Assembly: GCA_946478775.1 (NCBI GenBank)
Contig: CAMLDR010000083.1
Location: 1-18,350, forward strand
Reading direction: 5' to 3'
Source: an uncultured Flavobacteriales bacterium
Lineage (GTDB): Bacteria > Bacteroidota > Bacteroidia > Flavobacteriales > Crocinitomicaceae
DNA length: 18,350 nucleotides
Shown piece by piece: positions 6,374-12,895 of this stretch. Numbering within the stretch: the stretch's first letter is position 1; each line of letters opens with the position of its first letter. The notes beneath the pieces were generated by a model. It was not told the DNA's origin. It was given only the letters and a program-made list of their open reading frames with translations, and made no database searches. The translations under genes were made by a program, and so were the position numbers.

Positions 6374-6958
6374 ATGAAACGTCCAGTAACAATTATCGCA
6401 GCTGCTTTCGCAGGTTTAGCACTATCTTTTACAGTTGCAACATCCTCAATCTGGTCTTTAGACAACGCGCACTCAAGACTTGGATTTACAATTAAGCACA
6501 TGGGAATCTCCGACATGAACGGAAGCTTCGGAACCTATGAAGTAAAAATGACTGCAACGAAAGAAGATTTTTCTGATGCAAAAGTTGAATTGACAGGTGA
6601 TATCGCTAGTATCAATACAGCAAACGAAATGCGTGATGGTCACTTGAAAGGTGCAGATTTCTTCGACGCTGAGAAATTCCCGAAATTTACTTTCGTGAGC
6701 AAATCATTTACAAAAGTTGCGAAGTCTAAAAACGAATACAAAGTAGTAGGTGATTTGACATTGCATGGTGTTACAAAAGAAGTGACAATGACTGCTGTTC
6801 ATAACGGAACAATCACACACCCGATGAACAAAAAAGAAGTGAGTGGTTTCAAAATGACCGGAACGATCAACCGATTGGATTTCAAAGTAGGTGGAGAGAA
6901 CCCGGGATTGAGCAACGATGTTAACGTTACTGCTGACTTGGAATTGGTTAAAGAATAA
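6374..6958 (+). CDS. YceI family protein, first of tandem pair
   Basis: A 194-residue exported protein with a signal peptide in residues 1-23 (MKRPVTIIAAAFAGLALSF) followed by the YceI domain. Family features are WSLDNAHSRLGFTIKHMGIS (residues 28-47) at the start, then GSFGTYEVKM, SINTANEMRDGHLKGADFFD, KFPKFTFVSKSF, and GDLTLHGVTKEVTMTA. YceI proteins form a lipocalin-like beta barrel that binds polyisoprenoid or similar lipid chains in the periplasm; the ligand here is not known. The next gene starts 2 nt after its stop and encodes a second YceI domain, so both are certainly one transcript that ends at the terminator 7493-7525. Confidence 0.93.
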   Translation: MKRPVTIIAAAFAGLALSFTVATSSIWSLDNAHSRLGFTIKHMGISDMNGSFGTYEVKMTATKEDFSDAKVELTGDIASINTANEMRDGHLKGADFFDAEKFPKFTFVSKSFTKVAKSKNEYKVVGDLTLHGVTKEVTMTAVHNGTITHPMNKKEVSGFKMTGTINRLDFKVGGENPGLSNDVNVTADLELVKE

Positions 6959-6960
6959 TC

Positions 6961-7491
6961 ATGAAAAGAAGTATCTTTTTGATGGCAATACTTCTCCTGG
7001 TTGGAGGAGTATTTGCGTTTACTCAGGTAAAGACCTGGAAAATCGGTAAAGATTACAGCGTGGATTTCTCTGCAAAGGGAGTAAACGGAATCTTTAAAAC
7101 ACTTAGCGGAACAGTAAATTTTGATGAAGCGAAGTTGTCTGAATCCAAATTCGTTTTCACCATTGATGTGAATTCGATTAATACCGGTAACAGTTTGCAA
7201 AACAAACATGCTTTGGGAGCTGAATGGTTCAATGCAGATAAATATCCGAACATCAAATTTACGTCATCTTCTATTGAGAAGAAAGAAAGCGGTTACGCTG
7301 CAAAAGGAAAGCTGACAGTGAAGGATGTAACGAAAGAAATTACGATTCCATTCACCTTCACCAAATCGGGTAGTAAAGGGAAGATCAGTGCTTCTTTCTC
7401 CATAGACCGTGCTACCTACAATGTAGGAAAAGCAGGCGGAGATGTTGGAAGTTCGATCAAAATCAACGCCGTTATCCCGGTAACGAAATAA
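6961..7491 (+). CDS. YceI family protein, second of tandem pair
   Basis: A 176-residue exported protein; residues 1-20 (MKRSIFLMAILLLVGGVFAF) are the signal peptide. The YceI domain is shorter and diverged from its upstream neighbour: WKIGKDYSVDFSAKGVNGIF in place of the usual 'D..HS.I.F..KH', then SINTGNSLQNKHALGAEWFN, KYPNIKFTSSSIEKK, GKLTVKDVTKEITIPFTF, and INAVIPVTK at the end. The usual histidine in the first strand is absent (Asp-Tyr-Ser-Val instead of an A-H-S-type stretch), so its lipid site may differ from that of the first copy. The two may act together as different binders, or one may be a divergent paralogue with another ligand. It is the last gene of the operon. Confidence 0.9.
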   Translation: MKRSIFLMAILLLVGGVFAFTQVKTWKIGKDYSVDFSAKGVNGIFKTLSGTVNFDEAKLSESKFVFTIDVNSINTGNSLQNKHALGAEWFNADKYPNIKFTSSSIEKKESGYAAKGKLTVKDVTKEITIPFTFTKSGSKGKISASFSIDRATYNVGKAGGDVGSSIKINAVIPVTK

Positions 7492-7492
7492 T

Positions 7493-7525
7493 AAAAAAAG
7501 TCTTCCACCATGGAAGACTTTTTTT
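7493..7525. terminator. perfect bidirectional intrinsic terminator
   Basis: A 15-bp perfect stem, with A-tract and AGTCTTCCA on the left (7493-7507) and TGGAAGACT and T-tract on the right (7511-7525), closes a 3-nt loop. It begins 1 nt after the stop of the YceI operon. Because it has A-runs and T-runs on opposite sides, it should also end corA transcription from the minus strand, whose stop is at 7573. Confidence 0.9.
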
Positions 7526-7572
7526 ATAGATGAGTTTTTCTTCGTAATTCAACATTAGTAATTCGTAATTAT

Positions 7573-8523
7573 TCAAAGCCACTTCTTCCGCTTAAAATAA
7601 AGCAGCGTAAAGACCGAAGAGCTGATCATCAATATGACCGCTATCGGATAACCGAATGAAAAGCTCAGTTCTGGCATGACTTTGAAATTCATCCCGTAAA
7701 TACTTGCAATCAAAGTAGGCGGCATGAAAATCACCGATACTACCGTAAAGATCTTGATAATCTTATTCTGCTCGATGTTCACCAGGCCCATCAAAGTATT
7801 TTGAATGTATTCCAGCCTTTCGAAACTGAATTGTGTATGCTGCAAAAGGGAAGTAATATCTTTCATAATAACACGCAGACGTTCACCGGTTTCTGCATCG
7901 ATAAAAGGAGAGCGCATCAATGCGGAAATTAACCGCTGTTTGTCCGTAATACTCTCGCGTATTAAAATCGTGTTTTCCTGCAATTTAGCGATCTTGCGCA
8001 GGGTTTTTTCTTCCGGGTCAGATAAACTTTGTACTTTCCGGCTGATGATATTGGTAATTCGCGTAAGACTTTCGATGTAATCTGCATCCAGGTCAATCCG
8101 TGTTTCCAAAAGCAAAACCCAGATCTGTGAACCCGAACGAATAAAATCCTGTCTTGCAACCTTGATTTTTTTGACAACTTCGGCAAAAGACTGCAATTCT
8201 ACATTGCGCACGGTGAACAGGATATTCTCTTTCAAAAGGAAAGAGACCTGGTGAATTTTGGGCGTGTCACCATCTTTCAAAAAACCACTGTTGGCTTTGA
8301 TCGATTTTTGGTTTTCCGAATAACGCGAACTGCTTTCAATCTCTACGGCTTCTTTGTATGTTGGCAGTTTTACCTTGAAGAACGCACAAACTTCGTCCTT
8401 CTCTTCCTGTGTGGCATGGAGCAGATCGATCCATAAATAATCTCTTTTGGGATCAAGGACTGCTTTTTCAGGATATTTTTCCCAAATCAGCTCATTTTCG
8501 TGTGTATAAAAAACGCGAATCAT
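7573..8523 (-). CDS. corA: CorA family magnesium/cobalt transporter
   Basis: This 316-residue protein has the CorA layout: a cytoplasmic N-terminal alpha/beta domain (residues about 1-110), a long helical stalk (about 115-255), and two C-terminal membrane helices. The signature Gly-Met-Asn is at residues 277-279 in TLIASIYGMNFKVMPEL, at the end of the first membrane helix, with the loop MPELSFSFGYP following. The second helix (PIAVILMISSSVFTLLYF) precedes the basic end KRKKWL. CorA pentamers carry Mg2+ (or Co2+, Ni2+) into the cell. The ATG at 8523 is preceded by a candidate promoter at 8586-8614. The gene is divergent from nothing nearby and shares its terminator with the YceI operon. Confidence 0.93.
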   Translation of the reverse strand: MIRVFYTHENELIWEKYPEKAVLDPKRDYLWIDLLHATQEEKDEVCAFFKVKLPTYKEAVEIESSSRYSENQKSIKANSGFLKDGDTPKIHQVSFLLKENILFTVRNVELQSFAEVVKKIKVARQDFIRSGSQIWVLLLETRIDLDADYIESLTRITNIISRKVQSLSDPEEKTLRKIAKLQENTILIRESITDKQRLISALMRSPFIDAETGERLRVIMKDITSLLQHTQFSFERLEYIQNTLMGLVNIEQNKIIKIFTVVSVIFMPPTLIASIYGMNFKVMPELSFSFGYPIAVILMISSSVFTLLYFKRKKWL

Positions 8524-8555
8524 ACCGACAAATGTTGAGTAAATGACTAAATACT

Positions 8556-8614
8556 TGCGCTAAAGCTTCGGCGCAGAATTGGGTACAAAGATGCCTTTTT
8601 TACTTTAAAACCAA
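8556..8614 (-). promoter_or_regulatory. candidate promoter and leader hairpin of corA
   Basis: On the minus strand, TTG (8612-8614), an 18-nt spacer and CATCTTTG (8586-8593) match the Flavobacterium-type pattern with one mismatch in the first base of the -7 box. The transcript would have a leader of about 55 nt. In it TGCGC (8556-8560) and GCGCA (8571-8575) can form a short hairpin. Leader control by Mg2+ is known for some Mg2+ transporters, but nothing here proves it. Confidence 0.4.
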
Positions 8615-8679
8615 CGAATGCGGAAGGTTTATTTTCGTTGAAATGATTTCCCTTCAGTTCTTTGGGAACATACAAATAA

Positions 8680-8711
8680 AAAGAGAGTGGTGAACTAGAA
8701 CCACTCTCTTT
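8680..8711 (-). terminator. intrinsic terminator of the deacetylase gene
   Basis: AAAGAGAGTGGT (8680-8691) and ACCACTCTCTTT (8700-8711) form a perfect 12-bp stem with an 8-nt loop. On the minus strand it is followed by a run of T (plus-strand A-run 8678-8682), 36 nt after the stop of the gene at 8748. Confidence 0.8.
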
Positions 8712-8747
8712 CCAGGTTGACTGAAAAATCACTGCGATGTAATTATT

Positions 8748-9758
8748 TCAGCCATTTATCAACCAAATCGGTTTTTCTTTATCCAGTGCAACCAGGCCCC
8801 GGAATGTCGTTTTCTGAAGCTTCTCCGGAAAATCGGTATTCATCAGTGTATTGAATTCCATTTCCCGCCATTTGAAGTATCCGCTGTCGATTCCGTTATG
8901 TGAACGCATATCAGCAGTTTGATCTTCATTCAGGCCTTTTTGGGCGCGGTACTCTGCATCTGCTAGATGAAACATGAATTCGGCACTAAAGGTTGCATCG
9001 TTGAACGATTTAAATAGTTGTTCTAAATTAGGTTTGAAAGGCTGACCATAGAATTCGTCGACTAAGCAAGTGGGGTGGAACAGGTTTAAATTTTGGGCAA
9101 TTCGGATCCGGCTTTTTGAATCCAGTGCATTTCTGAGTTGGTCCAGCATTTTCAGTTTGATTCCTTCCCGGATAGTTGCATTGAACATTTTTTTGTCCCA
9201 ATTGCTCACTTTTAGTCCCGCTTTTCTCCAGGTTATCGGAGCGCGCACAGGAATATTGAATTCAGCCGCCACACGGGAATACGGTCTGAATAAATTGGTG
9301 TTAATGTAAACCAGGCCGTGGTGATTGGAAATGGAATCGATGGGCTCGTCGCCCAACAAATCCTGAAGAATTTTGATTTGAGAACGCAGTTCTTTTTCAA
9401 TGTCCGCTTCTTCCACCTGGTTGAAACGGTAATTGATGGCGGTTTTGAATTCATGCCGTTTCTTCTCTGAATGGTGTTTCGTAAGCGAATTCCCGTACAG
9501 CATCGTATCCACATCATTTGAAAAACCGGATGTGATACAGAAATGCAGACCGATGGAAAATTCATAGCCTTCCTTCTTTAAGTCTAATAATGTTTGAATT
9601 CTTTCGGGTAATTCAGCTTCGTTTTCCCGGTCGAAACGCGTGGCGAAACAAGCTACGGAATTGATTTTACCTGCCTTGATTGCTTTAATGATGCCCTGAT
9701 CGATGTAATCAAGAGCACCGTAATCATCAGCCGTGAGGATGTATTTACTGGTTCTCAT
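8748..9758 (-). CDS. ChbG/HpnK (YdjC-like) family deacetylase
   Basis: This 336-residue soluble protein begins KYILTADDYGALDYIDQGII. The ADDYG motif (Asp11, Asp12), the SIGLHFCITSGF motif with His72, and DSISNHHGLVY with His146/His147 are the metal-binding and catalytic landmarks of the ChbG/HpnK/YdjC family. Members remove acetyl groups from N-acetylated sugars, for example diacetylchitobiose, or act on glycolipid precursors; the substrate here is unknown. FRPYSRVAAEFNIPVRAPIT (residues about 157-176) matches the usual 'R....E...P.R' segment after the His motif. The last 100 residues have few family marks, and the total is rather long compared with the 250-290 residues common in the family. 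It is a single gene bounded by its own terminator and a repeat-bearing gap upstream. Confidence 0.88.
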   Translation of the reverse strand: MRTSKYILTADDYGALDYIDQGIIKAIKAGKINSVACFATRFDRENEAELPERIQTLLDLKKEGYEFSIGLHFCITSGFSNDVDTMLYGNSLTKHHSEKKRHEFKTAINYRFNQVEEADIEKELRSQIKILQDLLGDEPIDSISNHHGLVYINTNLFRPYSRVAAEFNIPVRAPITWRKAGLKVSNWDKKMFNATIREGIKLKMLDQLRNALDSKSRIRIAQNLNLFHPTCLVDEFYGQPFKPNLEQLFKSFNDATFSAEFMFHLADAEYRAQKGLNEDQTADMRSHNGIDSGYFKWREMEFNTLMNTDFPEKLQKTTFRGLVALDKEKPIWLING

Positions 9759-9844
9759 ATGACTAGTGTGATATAGTGTTCGTCTGCAAAATAAATTATT
9801 TTATCTGAATTTTAATGCAATCCGACGAAAATAATTTGTTTTTA

Positions 9845-9905
9845 TTCCCCCTTTATGCTGGCGCTGTAGCTCTAGCATAGGCGCTGAAGGGGGATTAAGG
9901 GGGAT
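9845..9905. repeat. palindromic intergenic element with internal direct repeats
   Basis: CCCCCTT-TATGCT (9847-9859) pairs with AGCATA (9874-9879) and, after a bulge, AAGGGGG (9887-9893). The bulge is GGCGCTG (9880-9886), an exact copy of the GGCGCTG (9860-9866) in the loop. AAGGGGGAT is present twice in tandem (9887-9895 and 9897-9905). The structure resembles a REP-like or MITE-remnant repeat. It fills the 200-nt gap between the two minus-strand genes at 8748 and 9960; nothing else is apparent in that gap. Confidence 0.5.
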
Positions 9906-9959
9906 GGCCAACCTTCTCGCCTCAAGGGAAGAGGTAAAAGAGATTTGGTTAATTAGGAA

Positions 9960-10400
9960 TTACTTCTTCCGCCTCGTATCCGTAATGATCAGGATTTTCC
10001 AAACACCATTCACTTTTACCAGTTGAAAAGCATTTACTCCTTCATGGGAATACACATTGTCAGCGTAAAAGGCATAGTTGGTCCAGACGGTTGCCAGGTT
10101 ATCATCTATTTTGATTTCGCAGGAAAGGATGCGCTCATCCCAAATTTCAGTATGTGGCGTTCCGATTGCATTTAAAAAGGATGCGATGGAATCCTGGTGC
10201 AGTTTTGCTTCTCCTTTGAGATTGACAAAACTGGTATTTAATGTGGCGTTTGGTAAAAGTGTTTTCCGCACCATGGAACTGTCACCCTTTCTCATTCCTT
10301 CGAACAATTGATCAATGACCTGGCGTACTTCTTTCTTGGCCTCTTTTTGGGATAAAGCAAGAAATGGAAAGGACATTAACAGAACAAGTAGTGTTTTCAT
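9960..10400 (-). CDS. secreted NTF2-like (SnoaL/DUF4440-type) protein
   Basis: A 146-residue protein with a signal peptide (MKTLLVLLMSFPFLALSQ). The rest has the NTF2-like cone fold pattern: an N-terminal helix VRQVIDQLFEGMRKGDSSMV (residues about 26-45), NATLNTSFVN, a helix DSIASFLNAIG, and four long strands ERILSCEIKIDDNLATVWTN, YAFYADNVYSHEGVNAFQLV, VNGVWKILIITDTR. The ending 'F.LV..NG.WKI..I.DTR' is typical of Bacteroidota nuclear transport factor 2 family proteins with this leader. The fold is used for many small-ligand binders and enzymes, so no reaction can be assigned. It is a single gene; the start is fixed by the signal peptide. Confidence 0.88.
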   Translation of the reverse strand: MKTLLVLLMSFPFLALSQKEAKKEVRQVIDQLFEGMRKGDSSMVRKTLLPNATLNTSFVNLKGEAKLHQDSIASFLNAIGTPHTEIWDERILSCEIKIDDNLATVWTNYAFYADNVYSHEGVNAFQLVKVNGVWKILIITDTRRKK

Positions 10401-10480
10401 ATAAGTTTGTTTTGTCTAAAATAATCCATTTTAATAGAATGCGAAACAGCATGAGGATAAGGAATTAAATCATCCTTCTC

Positions 10481-10498
10481 TCCCGATAGCTATCGGGA
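10481..10498. repeat. 18-bp perfect palindrome TCCCGATAGCTATCGGGA
   Basis: A perfect 18-bp palindrome lies between the convergent-free stop of the gene at 10506 and the start of the gene at 10400. CCCGATAGCTATCGGG is known as a very frequent intergenic word in many Bacteroidota genomes. It may serve as a weak terminator or a protein target; its role is unsettled. A second short hairpin, GAGAGC-TCT-GCTCTC (10513-10527), overlaps the last codons of the next gene. Confidence 0.7.
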
Positions 10499-10505
10499 CT
10501 CATTC

Positions 10506-11678
10506 TCATTCTGAGAGCTCTGCTCTCTTTACGACTGTTCGGGGTTCATCAAAACTCTTCTTTTTGTAGGGGAAAACATCTGCTAATTCCCCGCTGTAAT
10601 AAAATTCGTAAGCCACCGAACCAAAAGTGTAATCCGTATCCTTGATTTTGTAGACAGATCCTCCCACAGCCGGATTTGGTTTGGGTTTCGATCTTTGAAA
10701 ACCCAGGTTGAACAGGGATGCCAAAATTTCAGGGCGGTCATCAATCGGGTAACCGGCTTTCTCCCATTGGGTTTTGATTTCCCGCAGGAACAAAGCGGTA
10801 TACAAATATGAATAATAGTGGTTTTCAAACTGGACCAGGCGCTGCAGGCGCAAATCCAGGGTGTCATTTCCTTTCGTGGTGAAATTGGCTGTTGAGTCGA
10901 AATCCAAAAGCGCTTCGTACTTTTCTCCGGGATAGAACTCGCTGTCTTTTTCTGCCAGGTAACGTTCAATGGTCAGCGCGGTTCCGTTTTTGATTCCGGT
11001 AACACCATAAGAAAGGTGGTTTTCCAGAGCCAGTACTTTCAGTGGGCCCATGTAGCGCTTGTAAGATTCCCTGTTCGAATTAAAAAGTCGGATTTGTTCT
11101 CCAACCAAACATGCAACGATCAGCCGGGGTTCAACTCCTGTAACGTGGTAAACAGAATCGATGAATTTTTTGTCTTTACTCACGGCTTGCTTGAAATCCT
11201 GCCATTCCGCAATGTTCATCCATTCAAAAACACTTAGACCGGTACTTTTTTGAGAAGCATTTTCGTTCTTGTATTTCCACTTGGACAAAGCTTTACGGTA
11301 AGCCTTGTTTTTTTTCAATTGAAGGTCCACCGCATCCAGCATGCGCAGTGCTAGTTTTTCGTCTTTATTCGCAGTATAAACCTCCAAAATGTAATTCGCA
11401 TTTTTCGGATAAAAGTCGTTGACCAGCATAATGCGATTCAATACTTCAAAGCGGTGTTTGATCATGGATACCGAATCGACCTTGAAAGATTGGTCATATT
11501 TGTCATGCATTTCTGAGAAATACCGGTTGTTTTCGTCTACGGAACCACTTTCATTGGTCCAGTTGAATTTGACAGCAAAATAGGTTGCAATCAGTATAAA
11601 ACCATATGCTGCAAAACCGTAAAGCAGGATGGTGTAGGGTATTTTGAACCACTTTTTCCTTAGGAAGGAGAATTTCAT
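10506..11678 (-). CDS. membrane-anchored protein, possible lysozyme-like fold
   Basis: A 390-residue protein with a basic start (MKFSFLRKKW) and one membrane helix at about 14-36, leaving the rest outside the cytoplasm. Residues 175-245 contain VTGVEPRLIVACLVGEQIRL (Glu194 in a hydrophobic helix), then NHLSYGVTGIKNGTALTIER (220-239). A helix with Glu followed by 'S.G..gIK..tA..ie.yl' recalls the catalytic helix and 'S.G.MQ' loop of lytic transglycosylases. ILASLFNLGFQRSKPKPNP (318-336) fits the later 'A..yN.G' motif. Thus a peptidoglycan-acting or degenerate lysozyme-like protein is plausible; this is inference, not recognition. A perfect -7 box lies at 11701-11708, 22 nt before the start. 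Confidence 0.8.
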   Translation of the reverse strand: MKFSFLRKKWFKIPYTILLYGFAAYGFILIATYFAVKFNWTNESGSVDENNRYFSEMHDKYDQSFKVDSVSMIKHRFEVLNRIMLVNDFYPKNANYILEVYTANKDEKLALRMLDAVDLQLKKNKAYRKALSKWKYKNENASQKSTGLSVFEWMNIAEWQDFKQAVSKDKKFIDSVYHVTGVEPRLIVACLVGEQIRLFNSNRESYKRYMGPLKVLALENHLSYGVTGIKNGTALTIERYLAEKDSEFYPGEKYEALLDFDSTANFTTKGNDTLDLRLQRLVQFENHYYSYLYTALFLREIKTQWEKAGYPIDDRPEILASLFNLGFQRSKPKPNPAVGGSVYKIKDTDYTFGSVAYEFYYSGELADVFPYKKKSFDEPRTVVKRAELSE

Positions 11679-11700
11679 TCGTGTTTATTTAAAACCGGTA

Positions 11701-11708
11701 CAAAGCTA
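11701..11708 (-). promoter_or_regulatory. -7 promoter box TAGCTTTG for the gene at 10506
   Basis: Read on the minus strand, TAGCTTTG matches TAnnTTTG exactly and lies 22 nt before the ATG at 11678. The -33 region holds only a weak TCTG. Confidence 0.5.
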
Positions 11709-11883
11709 AAAATAGAATCGGATTGCAGACTTAGAATTGAGGGAAACTTATAGTTTGGTCAAGCTAAATTGGGTCAAGCCTTTGGTAGGGGAAGTAGTGA
11801 GTCGGAAAAATAGAACAGGATAAGTATATTCGACCATTGTCTGAAAACGGGAAAGGCACAGATCTAATATAAGTTTCATCAAA
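11709..11883. other. non-coding gap with decayed reading frame
   Basis: This stretch separates the immunity-gene remnant from the promoter of the gene at 10506. On the minus strand, the frame of the remnant stays open after its TAA for another 39 codons, to TAG at 11764-11766 (it includes IRSVPFPFSDNGRIYLSCSI). No homology to the neighbouring immunity protein is visible in it. It may be decayed gene sequence or chance. ACAGATCT occurs at 11858-11865 and again at 11919-11926. Confidence 0.35.
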
Positions 11884-11997
11884 TTATTGTTTTAGTTTAA
11901 TTTTTAGTCCTTTTATAGACAGATCTGAGGCTTTTGCATCAATGTTTTCAGTCTTGAATTTTTCATAATATGATTCCGGCCAATCTATAATTTTCAT
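11884..11997 (-). pseudogene. truncated second immunity gene (N-terminal remnant)
   Basis: An intact but tiny frame of 37 codons starts at ATG 11997, 14 nt after the stop of the complete immunity gene. Its start, KIIDWPESYYEKFKTENID, is clearly related to IVDWPNSYTEKFNSENTD at the start of the neighbouring protein: 12 of 18 aligned residues are identical. Similarity becomes weak by residue 25, and the frame ends at TAA 11884-11886, where the complete protein has another 250 residues. The DNA of the two copies differs at many positions, so it is not a recent duplication. The likely origin is a diverged immunity allele of which only the 5' end survives, a feature known from polymorphic-toxin loci. 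Whether the peptide is made or useful is unknown. Confidence 0.75.
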
Positions 11998-12011
11998 AAT
12001 GCTTAATTTGG

Positions 12012-12872
12012 TTACTTCCAGTTCCGAAACTCACCTTTGTACAGCCATTCGGGAATGTATGGGGACTGCACGGTGATGTTCATGCCGCGGTCGTGTGCAA
12101 TGGAGCAAATTTCCAGCACACCAATATCTATAAAGTCAGAATACTTGTGAAACCCTTCCCGCATTTTTAAAGTGAATTCTTTTCCCTCCTGAAGGTATTT
12201 AACAATGATTCTATTCAATTCCTGCTCATCTCCGGATAGCAGATACAGGTACATTTCCATCTTCATGAGCATGAATTGCGGATCATCCGGTTTGGACCAT
12301 TTTAATTTATCGGGAAAGGTATAGAGGATAGCTTCTTTTAATTTTTCCGTATAAGTTTCGTCTCCTTCGGTATACAAAGCTTTGAGAAATTCGTAGTATT
12401 TAAATACGTACTCCTCGTATTTAATGCTTTCATTGTGCACTTTTTCAAAGGGCATTTCCACAAGTGTCTTAATGAGCTCTTGATCGCGGGCGATTACAGC
12501 TTTGGATAAACGGTTGTTCCATCCCTCAACTAAAATTCCTCCGTCATTTACCGTAGGATCTTGAATATTAAAAGTCTCTCCGTAAACATTAACCTTTGTG
12601 AGCACTCCATTGGATAAAACAAGCCTTAAATATTCTTTTTCGAGATTTAGAGAAATTGAAAAGTGTTTCCAAGCCTCTTTTTCCCCTATATCATACAAAT
12701 ATGTATTTAAGAATAACTCATAATGTTGCTTTGCAAGGGCTCCAACAAAATACGCTTCCAACTTAATATTTAATTTATTGAAAATCAAATCTTTTAAATT
12801 ATTAATTTTAACTACATCCGTATTCTCAGAGTTAAACTTTTCAGTATATGAGTTTGGCCAATCAACAATCAT
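12012..12872 (-). CDS. immunity protein, Imm49-like
   Basis: This 286-residue soluble, mainly helical protein begins MIVDWPNSYTEKFNSENTD. The C-terminal segment (249-276) reads DIGVLEICSIAHDRGMNITV then QSPYIPEWL. A pattern of 'G...LC..A..RG..V.V.SPYLP..L' at the very end is characteristic of the Imm49 family, which is found next to polymorphic toxins, mostly nuclease ones. There is no signal peptide, as expected for a protein that neutralises a toxin in the cytoplasm. The ATG lies 23 nt after the stop of the large toxin gene on the same strand, so both are co-transcribed. The pairing of an immunity family with an upstream protein carrying a C-terminal nuclease strongly supports both calls. 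The exact family name rests on my reading of the C-terminal motif. Confidence 0.75.
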   Translation of the reverse strand: MIVDWPNSYTEKFNSENTDVVKINNLKDLIFNKLNIKLEAYFVGALAKQHYELFLNTYLYDIGEKEAWKHFSISLNLEKEYLRLVLSNGVLTKVNVYGETFNIQDPTVNDGGILVEGWNNRLSKAVIARDQELIKTLVEMPFEKVHNESIKYEEYVFKYYEFLKALYTEGDETYTEKLKEAILYTFPDKLKWSKPDDPQFMLMKMEMYLYLLSGDEQELNRIIVKYLQEGKEFTLKMREGFHKYSDFIDIGVLEICSIAHDRGMNITVQSPYIPEWLYKGEFRNWK

Positions 12873-12895
12873 TATAAGAATTATTTGGGTTTTAA

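Noticed and set aside
8547..8732. 61-codon minus-strand ORF between corA and the deacetylase
   Set aside because: It contains the perfect terminator hairpin of the deacetylase gene and a candidate corA promoter, and its peptide looks random.
11919..11926. ACAGATCT direct repeat as an attachment site
   Set aside because: Only 8 bp, 61 nt apart, with no integrase or tRNA gene in the window.
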